DNA from: Desulfobacteraceae bacterium Eth-SRB1 | GTDB taxonomy: Bacteria; Desulfobacterota; Desulfobacteria; Desulfobacterales; ETH-SRB1 | Length of the DNA: 64,000 bases | Direction: 5' to 3' | Assembly: GCA_004193555.1 (NCBI GenBank) | Contig: RPGP01000001.1 | Span: 338,156-402,155, forward strand | Shown: positions 54,321-61,900 of the stretch, piece after piece | Position numbering within the stretch: position 1 is the stretch's first letter | Layout: each line of letters opens with the position of its first letter | Notes under the pieces: generated by a model | The model's database searches: none | Seen by the model: the letters and a program-made list of their open reading frames with translations, nothing else | Told to the model about the DNA's origin: nothing | Program-made: the position numbers and the translations under genes

Positions 54321-54749
54321 TTAGTACCTTGATTTTTCGACTTTTTTCTCTTGCTTCTCTTGGTATTTTATATATTTACGTACCATTTCTGGGCCAGAGG
54401 CTACTGTGTTGACACAGTAGCCTCTGGCCCAGAAATGATCACCCCAATAGGGTTTTTGTTTCAGTTTACGAAACTTATTCAGTACTCGTATGGCTGTCCT
54501 TCCCTTCACTGTACCAACATAGTTTGAAATAGATATTTTGGGAGGAATCATCACCAGTAGATGCACACGATCAATCTGGACGTTCAATTCAAAAAGTTCA
54601 CATTTTTGCACTTCTGAAAACGTCTTGACACATTTTTCAACTTCTTTCTTGATTTCACCTTCCAGAACTCTGAACCTATATTTCGGGCACCAGATAATAT
54701 GATGTTGGCAATGCCATAAAGTTTGTGATAGTTTACGAAATCTACTCAT
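54321..54749 (-). CDS. tnpA: IS200 TnpA transposase, probably inactive
   Basis: 142 residues from ATG 54749 (an extension to 54785 lacks support). Y1 HUH single-strand transposase with HHIIWCPKYRFRVL, IPPKISISNYVGTVKGRTAI and KYIKYQE. The HUH motif, normally DHVHLL or similar, reads DRVHLL: the first metal-binding His is Arg (CGT, one base from CAT). Nearby the coding strand carries a perfect 26 bp palindrome (54384-54437) giving an unusual CVNTVASGPEMV stretch. The Tyr-containing helix is intact. Activity is doubtful unless another copy acts in trans. Confidence 0.85.
   Translation of the reverse strand: MSRFRKLSQTLWHCQHHIIWCPKYRFRVLEGEIKKEVEKCVKTFSEVQKCELFELNVQIDRVHLLVMIPPKISISNYVGTVKGRTAIRVLNKFRKLKQKPYWGDHFWARGYCVNTVASGPEMVRKYIKYQEKQEKKVEKSRY
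54384..54437. repeat. perfect 26 bp inverted repeat inside tnpA
   Basis: Two 26-base arms separated by two bases; the centre reads GTGT-TG-ACAC. It would extrude as a long cruciform or hairpin. It encodes part of the transposase and is far longer than expected by chance, so it probably arose by template switching. Confidence 0.9.
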
Positions 54750-54871
54750 TTTGTTACTCCTTTGTTGTAGTTGTTGTGGAGGCAACTCAACCTTGGAGTA
54801 ACAAATTGTTGTTCAGATGGCAAAGCCACTGAACTCTGACCTTGCCCTGAGGGCAAGGTTTTCACTGTTAG

Positions 54872-54900
54872 AATAAAATGAGAAACGCATAAAATTATGG
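54872..54900 (+). repeat. partial 69 bp dispersed repeat, copy d
   Basis: AATAAAATGAGAAACGCATA followed by AAATTATGG matches the last 29 bases of the copy at 57380-57448. The IS200 element lies immediately to its left, consistent with insertion of the IS into a formerly complete copy. Confidence 0.5.
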
Positions 54901-54964
54901 GTGTCCAAATTGCATATCGGCTCGCCGCTCAGATCTACGAGGCCCCCAAAAACGCGAAAAACAC

Positions 54965-55639
54965 ATGAAAAAGACTTTTGATATAAAAGTTTTCATATCA
55001 AACAGAGAATCTTGTTGTGAGGAGTGTCATGAAAATCTTGGACGAAAAGCCTGGATTACACTCGTCAAAGACAAAGGAGCGCTCTGTCTATCATGCGCCG
55101 ACCTTGATCAGCTTGTGTTTTTGCCGGCTGGTAATGCTACGCTGACGCGACGTGCACGAAAACATTCAACCTTATCGGCACTGGTCTTAAAGTGGAGCCG
55201 CGCCCGAAAACGATATGAAAGGCAGGGCCTTCTTGTCGAAGTCAAAGCGCTTGAACAGGCTGAACAAGAATGTCTTGCCGACAGTGAGGTTAGAGCACGC
55301 CGTGGAGAACGTGCAGCAGCACGGCGGGCAGAGCTTGATCAACAATACATAGGTCAATTTGCCCGACAAGTACACAAACTTTTTCCAGGGTGCCCGATAG
55401 GAAGGGAATTGAGCATTGCCGAACACGCTTGTCTGAAATACAGTGGCCGTGTCGGGCGCTCGGCAGCAGCCAAATCTTTTGACAAGCAAGCAATTCAATT
55501 GGCTGTAATCGCACATATTCGACACACTGAGACAAAATATGATTTTCTTCTTGCAAAAGGGTCTGACAGATTTGATGCACGAGTCTTGGTGAAAGATTCA
55601 GTCGATCAGATCCTGATGAAGTGGAGAAAAATCAACTGA
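54965..55639 (+). CDS. DUF2293 domain protein with N-terminal zinc ribbon
   Basis: 224 residues. Near the N-terminus two Cys pairs, CEECHENLGRKAW and LCLSCADLD, look like a zinc ribbon. The middle is basic and helical. The C-terminal part (about 130-222) is a DUF2293 domain: FARQVHKLFPGCPIGREL, AEHACLKYSGRVGRSAAAK and HIRHTETKYDFLLAKG. Function is unknown. It lies in an accessory stretch between an IS and a Fic gene. No good ribosome site was seen. Confidence 0.75.
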   Translation: MKKTFDIKVFISNRESCCEECHENLGRKAWITLVKDKGALCLSCADLDQLVFLPAGNATLTRRARKHSTLSALVLKWSRARKRYERQGLLVEVKALEQAEQECLADSEVRARRGERAAARRAELDQQYIGQFARQVHKLFPGCPIGRELSIAEHACLKYSGRVGRSAAAKSFDKQAIQLAVIAHIRHTETKYDFLLAKGSDRFDARVLVKDSVDQILMKWRKIN

Positions 55640-55763
55640 AAACCACTCTCAGACACCACTCCCAATGCGTTTGTAAACATGTTGGGCTTAATAAACGAAT
55701 CTTTCTACCACAAAATGCGTTTTCCCACGAATCCAAATAATAACAGCTTGTCGATTAAAATCC

Positions 55764-55791
55764 TTGTAAATAAAATGCTTTTTGCTATAAT
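55764..55791 (+). promoter_or_regulatory. extended -10 promoter of fic gene
   Basis: TTGTAA (55764-55769), 16 bp spacer, TATAAT (55786-55791) with a TGC extension just before it. It lies 57 bp upstream of the GTG start. A direct repeat AATGCTTTTT (55774-55783 and 55804-55813) surrounds it. Confidence 0.5.
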
Positions 55792-55847
55792 AAATACAAA
55801 TTGAATGCTTTTTTTTACGATAAAACATTTTCTACAACGGTGAGCCA

Positions 55848-57374
55848 GTGAATAATATAGAAATCAACCCAGCCGAAGGTCTTAGGCAGGTCGGTTACAG
55901 CGAATTAGTTTGCCGGTATTCCATCGATGCTATACCGCACTATGTTGAGTCATTCATCGCTGAGAAAGGGAGACGCAAGACGGTCATAGACGGCTACCGG
56001 AGAACTGAGATCTACACTAAGAGATATGATCCTGGCAACAGCTTGAAGGATCATTTGATATTTGCTCTGAAGTTTGAAGGAATAAATTTGGAAATCCTTA
56101 ACGCTCTTTTCCTGGTGGTAGATCACAAGGATATAGAACACTTCATTAAGGAAACCCCGGCAGGGAAGTATGCCCGAAAAATATGGTTCCTGTACGAGTA
56201 TCTTATGGACAGGGAACTCGACTTGCAGCCGTCCAAGACAACCAATTACGTTGATCTCCTCGATCAAGACAAATATTACACCTGCAAAGGTATCCCGCAC
56301 CGCCGGCAAAAAGTTACTGATAATCTCTTGGGGAATCAGCGCTTCTGCCCCATGATTAGACGAACTGAAACTCTGAAGAATTACATAGACCTTCAGTTAG
56401 ACAAAAAAGGGATGGAAGTAGTTGAAAGCTATCCGGAAGAAATCCTTCGGCGGGCTGTTTCTTATTTATACACCAGGGAGACAAAATCTTCATTCGAAAT
56501 TGAGCAGGCGACACCAGATCAGAAACGAGCGGCACGATTTGTTGAATTGCTTAGATCGGCAGGGGATCGAGAATTTTTTGACAAACTATCGTTGATAGAA
56601 CTTCAGCGGGCAATAGTTGATGAACGTTTTGCCAACAACGATTTTCGTGCGGATCAAAACTACGTCGGTCAAACAGTCAGTTTCGGTAATGAACTGGTAT
56701 ATTTTGTTGCGCCCAGGCCGGAAGATATTCCGATGCTCATGGAAGGCATGTTCGATGCGTATAAGCGCATGATGTCTTCCGAAGTTCATCCTGTCGTGGT
56801 TGCCACGGCAATCACATTTGGTTTTGTCTTTATGCATCCATTTGATGACGGCAATGGACGCATCCATCGTTTTTTGATTCATAATATTCTGGCAAAAAGA
56901 TGCTTTACCCCGAAAGGTCTCATCTTTCCTGTCTCGGCTACCATGTTGCGCAAAATAAAAGAATACGACGAAACGCTCGAACTTTTCTCAAAGCCTCTGT
57001 TGCCACTACTGGACTATGAGCTGGACAGCGACGGCAGGATGGAGGTCAAAAATGAAACGCTATTGCACTACAAGTATATCGACATGACAGCTATAGCTGA
57101 GAGGTTGTTCGGATTTATTCAGGATACAATTGAGAATGAGCTTGTGTCGGAACTGAACTACATTCTCGATTACGACAAGGCCAAACTAACTATAAGGGCA
57201 ATAGTAGATATGCCTGATCGGCTCATCGACCTCTTTATTCGTCTGTGTATTGAAAATAATGGCCGCCTGTCAAAGAACAAGCGTAAGGCCAAGTTTGAAA
57301 AGCTCACAGACAAAGAAATTTCTCAAATGGAAGGATGTGTCCGCAACGCCTTTAACCGGAAGAAAAGAATTTAA
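55848..57374 (+). CDS. Fic-domain protein
   Basis: 508 residues, GTG start. The Fic core HPFDDGNGRIHRFLIHNIL lies near residue 330 with the catalytic His. Fic enzymes transfer AMP or other phosphate groups from nucleotides to protein hydroxyls, and some act as toxins. N-terminal extension (about 1-190) and C-terminal helical region are unassigned. There is no evident antitoxin (S/T)xxxE(G/N) motif in a short neighbouring gene; one might be internal. It lies between the DUF2293 gene and a 69 bp repeat that starts six bases after its stop. Confidence 0.9.
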   Translation: MNNIEINPAEGLRQVGYSELVCRYSIDAIPHYVESFIAEKGRRKTVIDGYRRTEIYTKRYDPGNSLKDHLIFALKFEGINLEILNALFLVVDHKDIEHFIKETPAGKYARKIWFLYEYLMDRELDLQPSKTTNYVDLLDQDKYYTCKGIPHRRQKVTDNLLGNQRFCPMIRRTETLKNYIDLQLDKKGMEVVESYPEEILRRAVSYLYTRETKSSFEIEQATPDQKRAARFVELLRSAGDREFFDKLSLIELQRAIVDERFANNDFRADQNYVGQTVSFGNELVYFVAPRPEDIPMLMEGMFDAYKRMMSSEVHPVVVATAITFGFVFMHPFDDGNGRIHRFLIHNILAKRCFTPKGLIFPVSATMLRKIKEYDETLELFSKPLLPLLDYELDSDGRMEVKNETLLHYKYIDMTAIAERLFGFIQDTIENELVSELNYILDYDKAKLTIRAIVDMPDRLIDLFIRLCIENNGRLSKNKRKAKFEKLTDKEISQMEGCVRNAFNRKKRI

Positions 57375-57379
57375 TAAAT

Positions 57380-57448
57380 CAGAGAAAATATATGTCTGCG
57401 ATTTCCGTAAAAGACCAAAAATAAAATGAGACACGCATAAAATCATGG
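57380..57448 (+). repeat. 69 bp dispersed repeat, copy c
   Basis: Third full copy; begins six bases after the fic stop and ends 30 bp before the BRO-N fragment. Here the frame readable in copies a and b is broken by TGA in the second half (AAAATGAGAC). Confidence 0.6.
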
Positions 57449-57477
57449 TGTCCCGTTGTACGCCAAAAGGAAATATT

Positions 57478-57666
57478 ATGCCTGAACAACCCAACAAACT
57501 GGTGATTTTCCAGAGTAAAAAAATCCGCAGAATGTGGTATAAAGATGAATGGTATTACTCGGTGGTGGATATCATCGCCGCTCTAACCGACAGTCCTACG
57601 CGACGGCAATATTGGGGCAAAGTAAAACAGCGGGAATTTGTAAAATTTCAGTTGTCCCGAATTTGA
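57478..57666 (+). pseudogene. truncated BRO-N protein fragment
   Basis: 62 codons: MPEQPNKLVIFQSKKIRRMW and YKDEWYYSVVDIIAALTDSP resemble the N-terminus of the DinD-like protein (MNDKTTRIAIFRKKEIRKTI; WWFVINDVIQALTDS). It stops after FVKFQLSRI where the other protein runs on for 220 residues. Tandem GGGGACG sequences follow at once, so the gene was probably cut by insertion or recombination. Confidence 0.7.
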
Positions 57667-57727
57667 ACAAAGGGGGACGTTGAACAAAGGGGGACGGGGT
57701 TGTGAACAAAGGGGAACGGGGTTGAAT
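57661..57727 (+). repeat. tandem AAAGGGGGACG repeats
   Basis: Three consecutive GAACAAAGGGG(G/A)ACG-type units (about 20-24 bp each), beginning right at the end of the BRO fragment. Intergenic; no CRISPR-like spacers. Similar G-rich units are known near transposase genes in this group of bacteria (general knowledge, not checked). Confidence 0.55.
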
Positions 57728-57894
57728 TTAGGCGTTTCTTTTTTCATTTGTTTGTGGAATCTATGGGACTCCTCAGTTTATAAGTTTATAGCGTCAAGAA
57801 ATGAATATTGATTTTTTTTTGCAATTTTCTTCCTGTGTTTACACAAACTCCGAAAGAAACAGGTAAGCAGAAGCGAGCGCTGAACCTGGGTTGA

Positions 57895-58581
57895 CTATAT
57901 CCCTGATCGCCCGAAGTAATCTACCAGTATGCCGGGGTTATTGCTTCCAATACCATCAACACCAATATCGGCAAAAGGCTTAACAAGATCTGGAGTATCT
58001 ATATTCCATATAAAAACCTTCAAACCGTTCTTATGAGATAATTCAAGAAATTCCGCGTCAACAAAATTATATTTCATAACCAGCGCATCAGCCGATGCCT
58101 GATCTGCAATACTTGTGTCAACAGGACATCCAACCATGAGAACGCCTGTTTTAATATTGCTATCTATTTCCTTAACGTTTTTTACAAGTCTGTGCCAGAA
58201 TGAAATAACATAAACATTATCTTCAAAACTGTTCTTTTTTATCTGTTCAACAGCTATTCTTTCTGTACCTTTCTCCTTAAGCTCAATTACAAGCTTAACC
58301 TTTTTATCAGTTAATTCCATAACCTCCTGAAGAGTTGGAATACACTCACCCTTTCCGGCATCATACTTTTTTAGTTCAGATAAAGTATAATTATTAACCG
58401 GTCCGGTTCCGTTGGTCGTCCGGTCAAGAGTTGAATCATGTATTACAATTAGTTCGTTGTCTTTGCTCAGATGCACGTCAATTTCCACAGCATCTACACC
58501 AATATCCATTGCCTTTTTAATAGATAACAGAGTATTCTCCGGCTCAATAGCCGCAGCCCCGCGATGTCCCATTATCATCAT
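57895..58581 (-). CDS. glycerophosphodiester phosphodiesterase
   Basis: 228 residues. GDPD TIM-barrel enzyme that cleaves glycerophosphodiesters to glycerol-3-phosphate and an alcohol. Motifs: MGHRGAAAIEPENTLLSIKK, VDAVEIDVHLSKDNELIVIH (Glu-x-Asp metal site), DRTTNGTG and KVFIWNIDTP. All metal-site residues are present. GGAG lies 10 bases before ATG. No signal peptide, so it acts in the cytoplasm, perhaps recycling phospholipid headgroups. It is not in an operon. Confidence 0.9.
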   Translation of the reverse strand: MMIMGHRGAAAIEPENTLLSIKKAMDIGVDAVEIDVHLSKDNELIVIHDSTLDRTTNGTGPVNNYTLSELKKYDAGKGECIPTLQEVMELTDKKVKLVIELKEKGTERIAVEQIKKNSFEDNVYVISFWHRLVKNVKEIDSNIKTGVLMVGCPVDTSIADQASADALVMKYNFVDAEFLELSHKNGLKVFIWNIDTPDLVKPFADIGVDGIGSNNPGILVDYFGRSGI

Positions 58582-58965
58582 ATTATTTATTCTCCATTAA
58601 ACTCTTTAATTTAACTTTGGGGTCTTGATTAACGCATTAGCTGACATCTGTTTGCGCAGATACATCAAAAAAACATATCAAGGCCATAGAGAATGGAGTT
58701 TAAAGATAACTATGGCAAACCCGAAAGCCACTGGTATGCAGGAGCTACCAGTATATGTTGATCTCCATTTGGAATCATACGGTAACCTTTGCTTTTCTCG
58801 ACAAGTTGAACAGCAGGTTTTTTCAAAACAGACTGAAATTTCTTAAGCACCGGGGACGATTTTATGTCTGATTGAAAAATAGTCAAGACAATTTTGCAAC
58901 AAGCTGAAATATAGTCGAGGCCTCTTTTTTGCATAATCCGGAAAAAATTCGGGATATTCTGTAAA
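58582..58965. other. 384 bp gene-free region
   Basis: Downstream of the large nuclease-helicase and upstream of GDPD on the minus strand. Open frames here are short and lack family signals. Segments AATAGTCAAGACAATTTTGC and GAAATATAGTCGAGGCCTCT are weakly repetitive. No terminator or RNA was seen. Confidence 0.4.
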
Positions 58966-61900
58966 TCAATTATCAGAAACCGGAAATCTAACTGACGCGA
59001 GTTCAAAACAACAGTCATTTTCGCGGCAGTGTTCAAAAAAAGCCTTAAAACAGGCATTGGCCTGTAGTTGTTTTTCTGTGTGAGCAATAGCTGAAAAGAA
59101 GGTCTTGCTGCCTGCTACAATCAATTTCTTGCGGGCTCGTGTCATTGCTACGTTGAATCGGTTTGGATTATTCAGAAATTCGCTGAGAACGTGATCAGGG
59201 TCGGAGCATGTAAAGCCAAACAGGATCACATCCCGTTCAGCGCCTTGAATCCGTTCCACAGTGTCAATTAAAGGCAAATCCTCAGCGCTCATGCCTGAAA
59301 GTTCGCTCAGCCGCCGGGCAATCGCGTTGTTTTGGGCCCGGTGCGGAGAGATAAGCGCCAATTGTTCTTTATCCACACCTCTGTCTATCAGCAAACGGCA
59401 GGCTAATTGAGCCATTATTTCCGCCTCAATTGCTGACTCCTGATGACAGCCTTGATGATCCGTCAGTACAAGAACAACCGGTTTTTGCGGATTGATAATC
59501 TTATCAAGCAAGTCATTCTTTGCCGGGCCATTCAACGAGAGCCGGGTCCGAGCATTTTCCGGCGCCGGGCGTAACGTGGAATTATACCATGTCTGACTTG
59601 GAAACATGCAGATCTCCGCATTCATCCGATAGGTTATGTCTAACTGTTTGCTATGATGCGGATAACGCCGGAGCAAAATATTGAGCAATGAACGTCGCAC
59701 TTCCGTTTCAATCAAGTCGTCATGCAGAGTCTCGCTCCACGACTCTTCCTTGAATGTTGCCGAGCGGATTACCGGCGGCAACTGGTGGATATCTCCGAGA
59801 AAGATAAAATCACCTTTGCCGTAAATCAGACTCAGCATGGCCTGAGGCGCCAGCATCTGTGACGCTTCATCAAAGATTACCCAATCGAATGGTTTGGGGG
59901 ATGTAACGCTGTTGTTGTGGTTTTGGAACATATTATACAACCCGTAACCGGTCGATCCAAGAATAAGATAAGGAGAGAGTAAAGCCTGGCCGGCGTCTGT
60001 CAACGGTTCCACCTGCATGTTTTTATTTTCTTCTTCGAACTCCGGGCCTTCCCATCTTCCCAATTTAACGCAACGTGCCGGAAAATCCTGCAAATTGTGG
60101 GTATTCACCAGATTAACCACCTTGCTCAGCACCTGGTCAATTGCCTGATGGGTCGAACCGCTTACAGCAATACGAAGCTTGCAGCCGGTTGTTTGTGCGT
60201 GGCGAATCAAGGCGATCAGAATCCAGCCGAGAAGGTTTGTCTTGCCGGTTCCGGGCGGGCCCTGAATCAAACTCAATGCGTATTGAAAAGGCAATTGCAA
60301 TGCATGTTGCTGCGACTGATTCAACCGGGCCACAGTTCCCTCGGACTGAAGCCACCCGCGGACCCACTCCTGCCAGTCAGACGGTTGTTCAAAATCCCAT
60401 TTACCGGCAAACAGATCTGTCAAAGGATGACTGACCCTGGTAGAATAAACGGTTTGCACCACCTGGAGCAGCTTGGGCGTGTTCCAGTCATCCCCATCTT
60501 CTTCTAAGGAATAGGAAATGCCTTTATGCAATCTCATATTACCGTATTGACGCGAATGCAGGGCCACCTCGCCGATCTGGGGCAAATACTGAGCCATGAT
60601 TACAGACATACCGCTTTGCAGGTCATCTACACCTGCGGGAACCAGTTTCAGAAAGTCCCCTCTGCGAAATTTGGAAAGTCCGGATTCATCGGCAATGGTA
60701 AACATATAAAGAAATCGTCCCTCGTCATCAAGAACAGTGCCGGTAAAGTCAAGGGGTCCCAATGCCCTGAAACGTTCCACCCGCTCTTTGAGTGAAAGCT
60801 CCTGCAAGGCTTTTATGTCTGTTTCCTGACAGGCTTTTTCCACTTCGATAAAGTGTTGATATGCCTCAGCTCTGGTCGATCCGCCCTCTGGAATAATCCG
60901 CCACTCTTCCTGATTCCACTCGCTTTCGAGATGTGACAAAATCCATTTTTGGAGATTTGCCTTGAGTTTTAGGATTGTTGCAAGATATGCTTGGATTATC
61001 TCTTTACTGTTCTTGCCGTTCATTTCCGCATCAGGCAGCCTGTCCCCCTGAAAAAGAGTGTCAGGAACAGGAATTTCCGATTCATCTGCCAGTCCTAATA
61101 TTCGGTTCAGGGCAAAAAGAGTCATGTTGCCGGGAAACGGAAGCAAAAAATGCTTCTGAAGCGCCTGCCGCAAGTCGGTCCAATGAGGATTAAGGCCATG
61201 ACGAAGAAGTCCGCATACATGCATATCTTCCATAAGCGCTGCCCAATCCTTTATCCCCTGCCTGACTGCCATTCCGAAAAGGAAAATGTGTGGCCCCCTC
61301 CCATTGTCGATCGCGGCTTGCCAGAGCTCCTGAAAACAATTTGAAAAATCCTGCCAGATCTGACGCCGGTCCGTGTCGGCGCTTGTGCCATCCCGTAATT
61401 TATCGCTTACCTGCGAGGTAAATGTTGTCCAGGTTAATGTTTTCAGGTCTTCACCTCTCTTCTGCATACATAGACCTATTCCACAGGGCTGCATCGAAAC
61501 CGGGTCAAGCAGCAGATGCACGAAAAAGGACGTTGAGATATTAGCGGGAAACAAGCTGGTCTTCTTTTTGACAATGGCAATTTTGTTGTGGAGCAACGCA
61601 TTAAGAGCGCCCTGAAGACGCTCTCTTTGCAAAGGCGCAAATGGTGGTCTATTGCCGGAAGAAGCGTTTGCACCGCAGGCAGGTGATAGACTCTGGGAAG
61701 ATACACGTGGCTGCCCCGAAGATGCAAACCAGGCAGAGGTTTCTTCAAGACTCTTCATACCGAGAGTGCGTATTTTCTGCAGGGTGCCAAACGTCAGATG
61801 AGGAATAAACTGAACATCCTCTTGGGTCATGGCCTGCTGGTAACAAAACTCTAAATAAGGGCAGTTGGTGCAGTGTTTCTGCAATTGCCAGAATGTACTG

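Larger units (their letters stand above)
54270..54867 (-). mobile_element. IS200-type element with degenerate transposase
   Basis: A tnpA gene is bordered by palindromes. At the left is CCTTTGC...GCAAAGG (54269-54292) and at the right CCTTGCCC-TGA-GGGCAAGG (54840-54858). Inner arms AGGTTGAGTTGCCTCCA (54290-54306) and its complement (54777-54793) pair perfectly over 17 bp. The right end is shared with the two palindromic elements at 15270 and 52707. Element limits are estimated. Downstream (54872-54900) is a partial 69 bp repeat. Confidence 0.72.

Noticed and set aside
57661-57727. Tandem AAAGGGGGACG units considered as a CRISPR array
   Set aside because: Units are contiguous and too short, with no unique spacers of regular length and no cas genes in the window.
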